From NCBI RefSeq assembly GCF_000276665.1, contig NW_004955473.1:3955666-4019665 (forward strand): 64,000 nt of DNA, given 5' to 3'. The notes under the pieces were generated by a model. That model searched no databases and had not been told where the DNA came from. It saw only the letters and a program-made list of their open reading frames with translations. The position numbers and the translations under genes were made by a program. Of this stretch, positions 1 through 11,690 are shown piece by piece (the stretch's first letter is position 1; each line of letters opens with the position of its first letter). This DNA comes from Chinchilla lanigera. Its lineage: Eukaryota > Chordata > Mammalia > Rodentia > Chinchillidae.

Positions 1-420
1 CTCTCCTTTTCTTGGCTCAGAAAACACTGTGCTGCAGTGGGATTCTTACTTCTGATTCCTCTTCCCTCCTCTGCGTTCTTCTCTGGTACCCAAAATAGGA
101 GGACCCCTCAAGGTCTTGCCCTTAATGCTTGATTTTATACAGAGGGGCTCAGCCTCCCTAATGGTCTTTATCTCTCTGCATCACTCACGCTACCTAAAAT
201 AACATTTCAAGTAGAGTAGACATTTAATTAATGTTAATTAATTAACATTTGTTAATTACACAGTGCCTGATAAAGAACAAATCTTCTGTAATGCCTATTA
301 TTGCGTTTTAAAGTTTGCAAGCATTTCCTGTATATTTACTTGACTTCATCCCCATAATAACCATGTGAAGTTGATTCTTTCTTATTCCTATTTTTAAAGA
401 TGAAAGCAGTGGAAGGGAGC
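1..420. other. Unannotated AT-rich sequence with a 20-bp palindrome
   Basis: I see no gene and no recognisable repeat here. The one distinct structure is a perfect 20-bp inverted repeat at 230-249 (AATGTTAATTAATTAACATT) within a TTAATTAA-rich patch. Confidence 0.5.
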
Positions 421-424
421 TGAC

Positions 425-545
425 ATTTGTTTTCCACCTATTCTATGCCAAGTGCTTTATACACATTTTAATTTAATTTTCACAAAAGCACTGTGAAGTA
501 GGTGTTCTTAGCCACATTCTACAGATGGAAAAACTGAAGCTCAAT
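425..545 (-). mobile_element. MIR SINE fragment
   Basis: The stretch reads as a decayed reverse MIR core. It has 'ctatgccaagtgctttatac', then a 'ttaatttaattttcacaa' segment, then 'acagatggaaaaactgaagc'. This order (size/frequency phrase, tail of T-rich, then the 'acagatgaggaaactgagg' equivalent) is the reverse complement of the MIR core. MIR is an ancient tRNA-derived SINE that no longer moves. Confidence 0.75.
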
Positions 546-799
546 ATCACAAGGAATATATAATTTGCTTCCTCTGTATTTCATTGTTCTGTAAATTTGA
601 TCATACAAAATCTAGTGAGCAATACTAGAGAGCCATATAAAAGGTATTGTAGAGTGATATTATAATTACTGTTTACATATAAGCTTTTTTTGGCTTGCAT
701 TTCTGGGAAATTTTAATGCCAGGCTTAAAAAGCGCTGAAAAGGAAAATAAAGCCTATTTCTAAACATTCTCTGCCTTTCCTGTTCCATCGTATAATAAG
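546..799. other. No recognisable feature
   Basis: AT-rich sequence with no exon-like ORF and no repeat I can name. Confidence 0.4.
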
Positions 800-1065
800 A
801 AGAAATGATTATCGAGTGCTTACCATGTACCAGGCATTGCTCTAGTGCTTCACATGTATGCTTTCATTTAATGCTCAACATAACTTTATGAGGCAGGGGT
901 TCAAATTATACCCCAATCTGCACATAAGGTAACTGCACCTCATAGAAGTTAAGTGACTTGTTTAGCGACCCCCGGTTACTTTGTGAACTAATTGAAGTTT
1001 CAAGTCAGGTTGGTCTGACTTCAAAGTTAATGTTTTTTCAATGCTACCAGGCTGCCTTTCTAAAA
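800..1065 (-). mobile_element. MIR SINE, reverse
   Basis: A fuller MIR copy in reverse. The 'gtgcttaccatgtaccaggc' start, 'ctttatgaggcaggggttc', 'agaagttaagtgacttgttt' and 'aatgctaccaggctgcc' phrases appear in the order expected of a reverse MIR. The short ORFs across it are chance. Confidence 0.8.
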
Positions 1066-2215
1066 GGACAGGGAAACCAAGGCTCAGAAAGACTGAATGA
1101 TGTCGTCATCATCTCCTATTTTCTCACTTTGCTCCAGCTGCTTGCGTCTTTTTGCTGACGGAACTGCTTTGTATTGTCAATAATCTTTATTTGTCTGTAA
1201 TCTGTCTCCTCGACCACACTGTCATCTCTGCCAAACCTCTTTGGATCCCCCACAGAGGGTTCTCACTAAATACTTGTCAATTGATAAGCACGGGGCTCTC
1301 TTCAGTGGAGAGAATTATTAATAAACCATCAGGCTTTGACAAAGCCCTTCTCATCTCCAAAGGAGTTGAGCCCTTAGTGCTTAGGAGATGTATCAATTCC
1401 CCGCCTTCCTGCAGCTTGAAGTCAGGAGCCCACACTCCCCGCCTCCGCACACCATCCATTCTCCAGGGAGCGTCAGTAGCGTCAGAATCATCTCACTGAA
1501 GGCTAAATTATGTGTGTGACTCTGGGAGGGTGAGGTCCCAGGAAAGGGGGAGAACACTGTGGGCTGAGATTTTGCATGCAGATGGACCCTGGGGATGTTT
1601 CTCACCATCTGAGATGACGTGTCAACCGCTAGGAGCCACACTCTGTAGAATAAGCTCTCAAGACTGATTGTTACTGTTATTATTGGGAATATTAATGATC
1701 ACTCTTATATTTGTACAGTGAACTTCCATTTACGCAGAAGGCTTCTGCCCAAGATTTCATTATTTTTAGTCTGTGTTTGCCTTCTGAAAAAAGAAAAAAC
1801 AAACCTTTAGGCTTCATTATTCCCCGAAGAAACAATTCTCTGCCCAGCTTTTGCGGGTAGAAAACCGCCCCAGGGAAACAGAGACAGCTGAGCATCTGAG
1901 AAGGGGAATCTTCACGGGCTAGAATTTAAAGGCAGCAATTGATCCTGCTGAGCAATAAAATATGCTAGAGGTCTGAAGATAGATCCCTAAATGCTTTTCT
2001 TTCCTTTGCCTGTTTGCAGAGCCAGCAGAACCTACTAGCCCAGCCAGAAGCCTTAACTCTTCCCCAAATCAGAAGTCCAGATCCCTTCCCCCCAGCAATG
2101 GCCTCAGGGACACTTCTGTGGAAGCCGGCTCATCAATTATCTCTTCTCCTCCAGACCAATTTTCTCATGCATTTGTATGAGTTCGCTTAGCATCCTGCAA
2201 AGAGTCAGGCAGTAG
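1066..2215. other. Unique sequence, no gene seen
   Basis: Several short ORFs occur on both strands (up to 115 codons), but they overlap in conflicting frames and show no domain or splice structure that supports a gene. No repeat was recognised. Confidence 0.45.
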
Positions 2216-2460
2216 TAATAATCATAGCTAACAGTCATGGAGCTTTTACTATGTGCCAAACACTATAATAAGCGCTTTACGTGCGTAATCTCCCTTCCTC
2301 CTCATAATAGCACTCTGAGGGAGGGTTATGAAGATCCCCACTTTATGGAGAAAAGAGTTGAGGTTCTGAGTCAGTAAGCAATCTGTCCAAGGCCACAGAG
2401 CTAACTATTGCTGATCCAGGGTTCAAACCCAAGTCTGTCTATGAAACCCCACTACCACCA
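2216..2460 (-). mobile_element. MIR SINE, reverse
   Basis: The order 'ttttactatgtgccaaacac', 'ataataagcgctttacgtgc', 'atccccactttatggagaaa', 'caaggccacagagctaacta' and 'ccagggttcaaacccaagtc' is a nearly full-length reverse MIR. It includes the tRNA-derived B-box remnant at its right end. Confidence 0.85.
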
Positions 2461-3239
2461 GTGTATTGTCTCTTTATGTTGGCATTCATTTCCCAGACAC
2501 CAACAGTGAGACCAAAGATTGGAAGGCCATGTAGTGTTCAGAGGAAAGTCTTTAGAAGTCAGAAAATAGTTTTCCTCCCATTTCTGCCAGTAATAGGCTG
2601 GAGGACTGTAGGGAGTCACTTAAATTCCCCGGCTTCTGAATCTGCAACTGGGGCCCACAGGGTGTGAGATTCAAGAGAGATGAGCCAAGGAAGGTTAATC
2701 TCCTTCAAATTTATAGAGTTTAAAAGCACCATGCAAATGCAAAGTGTTCCTTATCATAATCCTTAACATTATTATTCCAGCCTATTCATCTACGAACGAA
2801 CGTGGAATAGAGTCCTGGCTCTGTCCCTGGATTGTGGTGCCATTTAAGTGCCAAGACAAATGGTCTCTGGGAGTCAGGGGTGATCCATTATCCGGATATG
2901 GATTATTTCTCAGGAGTAAATCGTTAGCCCTGTCGGACTGCTGATGAATTCTCCCACCGCACCTGGGGGTTCATTGCTCTGCAAGGGACGTGCCGGGAAT
3001 GCAAGCAGCTGGAGTCGCAGTGTGACTCTGCAGATGGGGTCCTGGGGGCGGGGAACGAGGATGGGAGGATTAGGTTTCAGGGAGCAGCTACAGCCCCACC
3101 CACCTGTGAGTGAGAAGACTGCCCAGCACAGGTCAGAAAGGGTAACTCCTGCCCTCTCCTGCTGCTTGAAGCGTGTTTGGGGAGAACAAAGCACAAAAGA
3201 GACAGACATTTGTACACCAGGAGCTACTGTCAGAGACAT
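2461..3239. other. Unique sequence, no gene seen
   Basis: It is slightly GC-richer than the flanks around 2,940-3,130. Overlapping ORFs of 131 (+) and 151 (-) codons cover the same bases on opposite strands. Neither has a recognisable domain, so I do not call a gene. Confidence 0.4.
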
Positions 3240-3720
3240 AAGAAGAATGGGCCACAGGAACATGAACAGAGGAAAAGAATTGGAGAAAGACAGGGATAAT
3301 GAAAGAAGAATAGCGAAAGAAGAGGAAGACACTAAATAAAATAAAGGACCACAGAAAAGAGCCATGGAACTAAGAGGAATAGAATAAAAAGAGAAATCAT
3401 GAAAGAGGACCTAAGAGGAAAGAGAGAAAGAGAGAGGGAAAAACAGACAGATGCAGAAAGAATTTTTGAAAGGAAAGAAAGGAAATTATATGGAGAAAGA
3501 TAAATTTAGAGAGAAAACAATAGCAACAGAAGAAAAGGGGAAAAATAAATAAAGTACTAAAATAAGCAAAAGATAGAAACAGAAAAAAAATAGAACCACC
3601 ATAGACAAGCAGACATAGTGAGAGGAAAAGGAACAGGGATGGAAGGCTGGTGAACAAAAGAAATGAAGACATTTGAGACACGTGGAAGAAGAGAGTGAAG
3701 TCTATAAAGGGATCCAAAGT
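3240..3720. repeat. Purine-rich (GAA/GGA-type) low-complexity tract
   Basis: The + strand is almost entirely A and G for about 480 bp, with irregular AAGA, GAAAGA and GAGGAA runs. The reverse strand gives a long Phe/Leu/Ser-rich pseudo-ORF, which is a composition artefact. Such strand asymmetry can favour non-B DNA, but no regular repeat unit is present. Confidence 0.7.
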
Positions 3721-3794
3721 GTTTTCTACACTTTTTATGTCTTTTTTCTTTGTCTGTAGGACACACATGGTTTCAAAGTGATACCTCAGTTTTT

Positions 3795-3905
3795 AAACGT
3801 GGTACTGAGGGTCGAACCCAGAGTCTTCACACTGACACACAGCCCCAGCCATACACTATATATAATTAAGACAAGGTCTTGCTAGGTTGCCCAGGCGTTC
3901 TGGTA
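3795..3905 (-). mobile_element. B1-dID dimer SINE, reverse, truncated
   Basis: The ID half reads in reverse ('tggtactgagggtcgaaccc' to 'cagccccagcc'). It is followed by an A/T linker and then the start of a reverse B1 ('agacaaggtcttgctaggtt gcccaggc'), where it stops. The ID-linker-B1 order matches the dimer copies at 16.2 and 33.2 kb. The rest of the B1 half is missing. Confidence 0.75.
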
Positions 3906-5265
3906 AGGTGAAGCACTGAAGGCAGAAAAAGAAAGATACAGGCAATCACCTCCTGAAATAAAGACCACAGATCTGGAGATTTATACACAGAAAAGAACAC
4001 ACCCCACACACACACACTGCCAGCCACCTTTGGAGGCAAACAGGTGCATGAAAGGGGCACGGCTGACTGTATCAGTGCTAAAGGATTTACCCACAGCAGA
4101 CAGGGGTCAACAGGGCCAACCTGAATGAACACCAGGATGGGCACAGGTGGTAACTGACAAGGCACAAGATACACAGCTGCAGAAGGTCAGAAAGCGGCTC
4201 AAGGAAAGATGCACATATGAAGACACAGGTAGCGCAGCCAAGGTGGGAGGCGGCGGGGCAGGCCTAAGGCTGTTCCTCTTCTCTAGTCTTCATGAAGTAC
4301 CCAAATAAAGGGCATTTACTTCCCTGCATCTGTGCCCTCGAGATTTCCCTCTGGGCTTTCGAACAGTTGGTAACAATGTGTTTATTTGAATACACTCACT
4401 CGTGTTAGTTACCTTGTCACCCCTGGGGAGGGACAGATGTCCTTCATCAGTTTAAATGAGTATTCAAAGGTCCCTTCAGACATAAGCAGAAATGGTGAAA
4501 CATCAGGCCCTGTGAGTAAGACAGAGTCAGAGCCCTCCTGGATTCCCGCCCCCTATTGTACTGTGGTTCTTCTTAACGTCACTGGACTTGCCTTTTCTCC
4601 GCTGCAGTTTGAGGTAGATGAGATGGGGGGTTCAAGCCCAGGGACCTATATCCCACTTGAAGGAAAGGAGTGTTATAACATTTCCCTGGATGAAAAGTGT
4701 TTTTCACTAAAGAGCAGTTTGAAAACCTCCTGGTTACACAGAGCCAGATGAATTCTAAGGGTCCTTCCATTTCTGACATTCTGGGATTCTATGACTAAGA
4801 GCTAATTCGCTCAAATCTAAACCCACAGCAACTGGACAGAGAGAGCTTGATTGAATTTTCTGGGCAAACATGGCGTCAGTGTCTGCCCCAATAAATATTT
4901 AGCTGTGGCCCCAGTTTATTGATTTTGTGCAGTATCAATATTTTCTTGGCGTAATTTCTAACACTAACTATATGCCTAGGATGACGTGAAACATGCAGGC
5001 TCATGTGGCCTCCCAAGACAGCCACAGGTGGTGATTGGTGTGGTACAGACAGTGCCACCCCCTCTGGCTTGGAGCTGGCATGGGGGAGGGAGGGAGTAAG
5101 AGAGCTGCCTTGTAAAGGGGCATAGTGTTTGGTAGGTAGATCTGGTTGCTCTAAAAGCACAGGGATGCTGTAGCCAAATGATCACAAAGAGAACCTAAGT
5201 AAACAGGGCTTGCTTTGTGAAGCTCTACTTTGGAAATTAGTAACATCCCTTAGACGTTCTGCCCC
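3906..5265. other. Unique sequence, no gene seen
   Basis: It contains a (CA)-rich patch near 3,999-4,018 and a short CT-poor GC-rich patch near 4,240-4,275. The 121-codon ORF at 4,386-4,751 has no recognisable domain or exon context. Confidence 0.4.
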
Positions 5266-5269
5266 CCTA

Positions 5270-5470
5270 CATCTTCATTCATTCCTTCATTTATTTATTC
5301 ATTCTACAGTGAGAACCTTCTCCTTGCCAAATTCTGTATTGGAGCTAGGGATGCAGACATGAACAAGAGAGAGTCAGGTGTCGCTCACATGGCTCATCTG
5401 TGAAGTCAGAGTTGGGGTACAGCTGGGGAGGCAGTATACAAGGTGAAGTAAGGAATACTGATGCCATGCA
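5270..5470 (-). mobile_element. L2 LINE 3' end, reverse
   Basis: A 'cattcattcc...tttatttattcattc' start is followed by 'agctagggatgcagacatga acaagagagag'. This is the reverse complement of the L2 3' end (the '...gaatgaatga' tail and the 'ctcaataaatatttgttga' region). Old and divergent. Confidence 0.65.
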
Positions 5471-5924
5471 ACTTCAACAGTGTTAGACTATGGATAAATA
5501 TTTATGAAAAGAAATAACTTTGTAGGAATATTCCTGTATATGCACACTTTTAATTATTACCACTGGCAAAGCTGATGAATCAGAGACCTTTTTCATATGC
5601 AGTACTCAAGATGCACAGAAGTCTTGTAATTAGTTCAGGTAAAATAACTTGTTCCCTAAGTACAATTCTGAAACATATAAATTAATTTAACACTTTCTGT
5701 TTATCTTTTAGTTACACATTCTCGGTGACAAGGTTTCATTTGTTGATGATGGTTTGAGAGCATTGTGTTTTAGAGAGAATTAAAGCATTTACTGGAAGAG
5801 AGGCAAGATTAATTCCTTTCCTTGGTGCTACCATAGCATTAACCTTGTCATTCCTAATCAAAGATATATCTGTGTAAGTTGGTTGGCTTGTTCTTTAAGT
5901 TATTCACTCTTCTGCTTATTTAGT

Positions 5925-6060
5925 CTCTCATGTATTCACCAGCCTCATGTCTCATGCCCTGAGCCAGGTGTGGGAACATTGAAAAGTTTCAGACATAATC
6001 CTAGTCTTGATGGGTCATGCTGCAGAAGAGGGACTAACAGATAACTTGAGGGCCTTATGC
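5925..6060 (-). mobile_element. Possible L2-like fragment, reverse
   Basis: Phrases such as 'cctgagccaggtgtgggaac' and 'agggactaacagataactt' resemble the reverse L2 3' region, but the match is weak. Confidence 0.35.
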
Positions 6061-6589
6061 TGAGTGCTGCAACAGAGATGCGGACAAAGGGAAGCTGAGA
6101 AGAACTGGGGCCAGTGGGGGCAGTGGAAGAAGCTTTAATGGCTGAAGTGACCTGGGGCGAGGCTTGGCAAGAGAGGTCTGAAGGATGATCCTGCTCAGCA
6201 CTGTGGAGCAATGCAGAGCCATCCTCATTCCCCACGCTCTTTGTAAAAAATCAGCAGAACATATTTGTAAAAGCCACAGAGCCACACAACAAGCAGATCA
6301 GTTTGTGGCTGGGATTAGCCTAGTAGCTTGCTTTAGCTGCTTCAATTTAGCATGAAATATAACAACTCCTTTTGAAAAACACTATGGGAGAGAAAGATGA
6401 TCAGAGACTGGTTCCTATCCCCTAATTCTAACTTTTGACATCAGATTTTCCCCACATACCCATCACCCCTATCTAGTAGAAATTCTTTGATAGGAGCAAG
6501 AGGCTTTGAGTGGTACTGGGTACTGTGGTGCCTTTCACATTATTCACATTCCAAAGGAGCCTTAATGATTTCCAAGATAATTGGTTGTA

Positions 6590-6835
6590 GAAATAAGTCC
6601 TTCTAAAAACCCAGCAATAGAATGTTCGTGATGCCACAGGATGATTCAGAGCATTTGGCCTTAATTACTTTGATTGTCCGCCAGGATTTAATATATGAAT
6701 ATTACATTGCGATCTTCAATTTAATTTCTTGTGTAAATGGATTGTGGCAGAATCCTGTAGTCCTGGAACTGGCACATAATTCAGCGTGGGAGACACTATC
6801 TTAACTCATCTCATTACTCAAGCCATTTGTTGTCC
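6590..6835. promoter_or_regulatory. Candidate conserved non-coding element
   Basis: Non-repetitive, AT-rich sequence dense in homeodomain and TCF-like words (CCTTAATTA, ACTTTGATTG, ATGAATATTA, TCAATTTAATTT). No repeat is recognised in it and no exon is likely, although a 60-codon ORF spans it. That it is regulatory is inference only. Alignment to other mammals would decide it. Confidence 0.25.
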
Positions 6836-7049
6836 TTCAGGCTTTGACAGCCATGAGATGGGAAAGTAGCAGAGGTGATGTGATCTCTCAACCTGGGTCC
6901 AGACAGACATGAGCCATAGTCTCTACCGATTACGTTGTTACACAGACATGGGCAGCACTTATTTTCAGAAGGGAAAAAACACTCCAGTCAATGTTCAGCT
7001 GTGCCCTGATCTTCCTGAGCATAATGGAATGGAAAAGGCTGGTACATGC

Positions 7050-7165
7050 ACGCAAGAGACCTGACAGCGAGTTCTAGCACAGCCACTAACTTGCAGTATG
7101 ATCTTGGGCAAGTCCATTAATTTCTTTGAGCTTCCAATTCCTTATCATTAAAGAGAGAATGATAT
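7050..7165 (+). mobile_element. MIR SINE, forward
   Basis: The run 'gttctagcacagccactaac', 'ttgcagtatgatcttgggca', 'agtccattaatttctttgag' is the forward MIR core ('...tgtgtgaccttgggcaagtt...'). Confidence 0.75.
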
Positions 7166-7489
7166 ACTCTCTGAATTCTTGCCAGAGAGAGGGTTTCCTG
7201 ACATATTAGTGGCACATGGCGAATCTAAATGGCAAGCACCCACCTCCCCAAGAAAGGGCAAGGTTTTAAGGGACAGAAGAAGAAAGAGAAAAGGACATGG
7301 ATGGAAAGGAGAGAGGGCCAAAGGAAGGGAAGGTACAGGGCAGAACTCTGCAACCTTAGTGAAGTGCCTCCCACAGTCTGGACCAGCTTATCAAGGCAAA
7401 ACACGGGTTAGTTAAACCTAAGAAGCCTGATGGAAATTGGGCGAGAAAGTGAGATTCAATGAGTATTAAATGAGAAGGCTTAGTACTGG

Positions 7490-8450
7490 AGAATTTATTT
7501 GTATCACCTGTTTTTAAAAAAGAGCTTGTATCTAAAATCTGTAAAGAACTCTTCCAAGTGAACACGAAAAGGACAGTCTGCAAGGAAAAAGTGGGCAAAA
7601 GACTTAAATAGGAATTCTGCAAAAGAGTATATACAAAAGGCAAATAAATATATGAAAAGATGCTCAACCTCATTAGTCATGAGAGAATTACACATTAAAC
7701 CACAGTGAGATACCACTGCACACCCACCAGGATAATTAAAATTTTAAAATCTGACAATACTTGGTGTTCATAAGGATTTGGCACAATGGAAGGGTGCAAA
7801 TTGGTATACTTGGGAAAATGGGCAGCATCTGCCAGAAGGGGACATGTGCAGATCTTATGACTCAATAATTCCACTAGTAAAGGAAATGCAGGCACAAGTA
7901 CACCAAAAGTCAAACAAAAATATCCATACTATTGTTGGCCTTAATTGCCTGAAAATGGAAATGGTCTGAATCTACAGGAGAATGGAAAATCAACATGTGG
8001 CATATTCACAAAAGGGACTATTATATAGCAATGAGAAGGCACAATGTAACCCTCATGCAACAACATGGGTGATTCTCAAACATAATGTTAAATGAAAGAA
8101 ACAACACACCAAACAGCACATACTCAATGACTATATTAAAGTCATTAATTGTCCAAACTGTAGTGTTTATGAATGCATGCTAAGGTGTGCAAAGGTAAAT
8201 AAAAGGAAGAAAGTGATGTATGTAGAAGTCAAAATACCGTAGTTGTTACCTTTTAGGAGGGAAGAAAGGAATCCTGATTAGGAAAAGGGGCCCAAGTGGA
8301 ACAGCAGTTATGCCGATAACTTTCTGTTTTCTGAACTGGGTAATAGTTAACACAAGTGTTTCACTGAATAAGTTGTATATTTATCATTTATACACTCTAT
8401 GTGTGGAAGATTTTTTTTCCTCAAAAAAAGCTTTGAAAATATAAAGGTAT
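7490..8450 (+). mobile_element. Old L1 3' end, forward (L1M-type)
   Basis: The remnant covers the ORF2 C-terminal end and 3' UTR of an old L1. Landmarks in order: 'gggcaaaagacttaaatagg' (the 'gcaaaagatatgaacagac' position), 'cctcattagtcatgagagaa', 'cacagtgagataccactgca', 'ggcatattcacaaaagggac', then a terminal stretch near 8,330-8,450 with 'tatatttatcatttatacac'. Many stops and indels break the coding part. Old by divergence; no target-site duplication seen. Confidence 0.85.
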
Positions 8451-9226
8451 GAAAAAGCCAAATAAATCACTCTCTCAGATTATCCATCCTTTCAGGACCC
8501 TGCTCATGACTAATGGGATTCTAGACTTCAGGCAGAGAGGGCAGAGACTGTTTCTCAGTCTTTTCCATATCTGTCTGCCACAATAGTCTACCTTTAAAGT
8601 TAGTCTGGCCCAAACTTGCACCTAAGCGGTGTCAGCCGGTTGTCTGGAGTCATATACACCATGTTCCTTCTGCTACCTAGACTCTTCTCATTTCCCTTCT
8701 TTTCAAACTGTTCTTGCTCTATTTCAGTTCTGTCATTCTCCTAAATTTATTTTATCTTCTGTTTGCAGCCTTTGGACTCATGTTCATGCCCTTTGGACTA
8801 ATGGCTGAACAACCCAGCTGGATTTTCTTGGCTGGAACCTCAACGATCCCTCCTCCAAAGGCTTGAATACCTACTGCCTTCTTTCTGAGGCTTTTTCTGT
8901 CCTGACCAGCTCAGGTAGGATATCCACCAGATTTTCATCACTAAAGTGCCTCATATAAGGTCCTGTGCGCCACCTGTGTTTCAGAATTCTGAATTTTATT
9001 TATCAAGATAATCATGTACATTTGCCTATATCAGATTATAACTTCAGCAGGTTGTGACATAGCTCCCTAGAGTCAAACACATTAATATTTCTGTCATGAA
9101 ATATATGAATATTCACACTACATAGGAAAAAGGCTATCAATATTTTGATATAAGTTAAAATGAGTTTAATATCAAACCTACAAGAAAGTTTTGTGCCTTG
9201 AGAAGTAAAAATAAGAAATTGATGGT
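8451..9226. other. Unique sequence, no gene seen
   Basis: No repeat or exon is recognised. The sequence is pyrimidine-rich around 8,680-8,760. Confidence 0.4.
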
Positions 9227-9240
9227 TCATAGTAGAAACT

Positions 9241-9348
9241 TAGGGCTGGAAATTTAGCTCAGCAGCACAGCACCTGCCTGGCAAGCGCAAGGTCGTGAGT
9301 TTGATTCCTGGTACGGGAAAAAAAAAAAACAATAAAAAAAAAATGTCA
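9241..9348 (+). mobile_element. ID SINE (tRNA-Ala-derived) with target-site duplication
   Basis: A complete ID element. It has a GGGCTGG start, an A-box-like TTTAGCTCAG, the anticodon-arm equivalent, a B-box-like GTGAGTTTGATTCCTG and an A-rich tail interrupted by 'caat'. A 14-bp direct repeat (TCATAGTAGAAACT) flanks it at 9,227-9,240 and 9,349-9,362, which fixes the ends. It is a retrotransposed copy transcribed (if at all) by RNA polymerase III, and is not a tRNA gene. Confidence 0.93.
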
Positions 9349-9362
9349 TCATAGTAGAAACT

Positions 9363-10605
9363 CAGTGATCGTTTGGTGAGTGGATGGAATCATGGAGAGA
9401 CACAACATACTACCTGTGTTTATCCTCCCCAGTAGGTGATCAAGTGCATTTAACAAGCATGTGCATAGCATTAACCAAGAGAGCAAAGTTATAGGCACGT
9501 AGATGCCATTGCTTGCAAGAGGAACACTATTAGAAAAATGCAGCATATAGATCTGCTACCAAGTCATGAATGGCCTGCTTTGGCTAAGATGGCCATCTTT
9601 AGACCAATCACTGGCTACTCTTTTGCATAATACAGCCAGTCTTTCTCTTTGGCTGTGGGTGAAGTAAGCCTAAATAGATGGGAAATGTGGATATGGCAGG
9701 TACATATGGCTATTGTATTGGGTCCGGTGTGAAAGGAATGGATGGGCTGGATGCATGTCTTTTAGATGGTCTTCTTTCAGTAGTACTGCTCTTAGCCTGA
9801 GTTTGCAAAGGTGTCGAGCGGCAATCAGCTTGAGACCCCCTTCCCAGCAAGTACTCTAGAGTCATGAGTTTATATTGTAGTTTAGTACAGAACTACGTGT
9901 TTTTACTTCCAGCTGCCTGGGGGCAGAGGTACTATGTCCTATTGTGCCAGCGTGTTCCAGAGGCAAAAAGCGGGGAGTTTTATTGGAGGCTAGCAAGGGA
10001 CTAGAGCATGAGTTAAAAGCAAACCTTCAGGCTTTCCCACTCAGGAAACTCCAAAGAATCATGGGAAAACTCAGCAGCAGAAAACCACGCAGCCACTTTC
10101 AGTACCAATGCCTAGAGGAGAAAACCAGTGGAGCAGGTGGGTTTCAGGAAGGTTAGGAGGTTCAGCCTCAGAGCTCCAGGACACTGTGCTGTTTGCTCCT
10201 AGAGGGCAGAAACTATGACTAACCAGCTTAGCATCTCCCACACAAATGCCCCAGGCTTCTCAACCTTAAAAACAAGGTAACAGAACTTCCACAAGCTCTA
10301 TAATTTATTCCGGTTCCACTTCTCTGCACCTATGAGTCTATCTTGCAAATAATGCTTATTGTTTCCCACAAAAGTAATATACACTCCTTGATAAAATTTT
10401 GGTAAGTCAGGCAAACATATGGAAGACTAAACTCACCCATCACTCCACCTCTTGCACACTTGAGTGTATTTCTTTCCTGCCAGCTTGCTTTTATTTTCCT
10501 TCTCTTTCTAAATGTGATCAAGAGTTTTGTATCTGGATTTATACTCTTAAGCATATTAGGATCATTTCTCAGGTCATTACAAAAAGTATGAGTCTACTCC
10601 AAATT
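9363..10605. other. Unique sequence, no gene seen
   Basis: Short ORFs only (up to 98 codons), with no domain. No repeat was named with confidence. Confidence 0.4.
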
Positions 10606-10609
10606 GAAT

Positions 10610-10910
10610 GCCCACCAGATATTGTGGGGCGCATGTCACCAGTACAAAATGTGTGCCTTGCCCTTATGGAACTTACAGGCTGCCTGAGAAGATGAGACTG
10701 ATATAAATGATATCAATGGTGAGAAACACAAAATGGAATATAGTTAAATGTCATTTAGGGAGCTAGGCTGGAAGGACAGTGAGAATATAAAGGAGGGAGA
10801 GACTGATGTGGGCAACACCAGAAAGGGAAGGCTCCCAGGGAAGACAAGCCCTAAATTAGCCTTTAAAGGATAAAAAAGGGAGGAGGGGGCAGGGAAGCAA
10901 AAGCATCAAG
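10610..10910 (-). mobile_element. L2 LINE fragment, reverse
   Basis: 'ccttgcccttatggaactta caggctgcctgag' is the reverse L2 3' region (the 'ctccatgagggcagggac' area). It continues into 'gaaggctcccagggaagac', the reverse of the L2 'ttccctgaccac' region. Confidence 0.6.
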
Positions 10911-11544
10911 GAAACAGAAGCAACAAGGGGAAGCTGGATTGAGAATCCAAAATCCCTTTATCCATTTTGTTGCTGATGGTGATACAGAGCTACCCCATGG
11001 CCAGGATTTTAGGACTTTCCAGAGGTTCATCTGACATATGAACAAATAAACCCAGGTCTCTAACCTAAAGAGAGTTTGGAGGATAAAGGCATGAAAAACA
11101 AAGCACTCGTATTAATCTGGCAATATCAGAGGATCAGACCTTTTGGATTTAGTAATTGACTTGCTTCTTTGCCTTATTTTGAACAGTAAAGGCTCAAACA
11201 TCATGATGCTAGTGGTCAGGGGCCCCAGTTGGACAATTTCTGAGGTAGACAGCTGGTTACATGGCTGCAGAGTCCTGGCCACAGTCAATTCACTACTGGG
11301 TCGGTAATCAGAAGAAGAGAGTAAACAATGAGAGAAAGTCTATGGTGCAAGCCTTTTTCTTCATCTACTAAAGATAACTACAAACATGTTGAGGAAGTAA
11401 TTAAGCTACATTTATGCTCTGAAGATCTCCCCAGTAGGAACAAGAATTTTGCAGGGGCAGAAAACCTGTACTTTAAAGAGTAATAGAAAGGTACATTAAA
11501 TACCATAGTTCACAATTCGTTTGTGATGATTCAGAAATGCCCTT
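10911..11544. other. Unique sequence, no gene seen
   Basis: No exon or repeat is recognised. Confidence 0.4.
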
Positions 11545-11690
11545 GCTAATGGCCAGGAGACCTGCCACTCACGAGCTGTATGACTTTGACCAAATTCCAT
11601 TACCTCTCAGAGTTCACCTCAGTTCTCTTCCTCACCTGTAAAGTGGGAAATACCAGAGTTCCCCTTGGGCACCAGGATTTTATGAACCTA
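11545..11690 (+). mobile_element. MIR SINE, forward
   Basis: 'gccactcacgagctgtatga' followed by 'ctttgaccaaattccattac', 'ctcagttctcttcctcacct' and 'gtaaagtgggaaataccag' is the forward MIR core in order. Confidence 0.8.

Noticed and set aside
3397..3768. 123-codon reverse ORF with many Phe/Leu (looks like membrane segments)
   Set aside because: It is the complement of a purine-rich tract, so the hydrophobicity is a composition artefact.
4386..4751. 121-codon forward ORF
   Set aside because: No domain or exon context, and an opposing ORF covers the same bases. Likely chance.
9241..9348. tRNA-like sequence with A and B boxes (also at 26,855, 34,502 and 59,367)
   Set aside because: These have A tails and target-site duplications and lack a proper cloverleaf end. 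They are ID SINEs, not tRNA genes.
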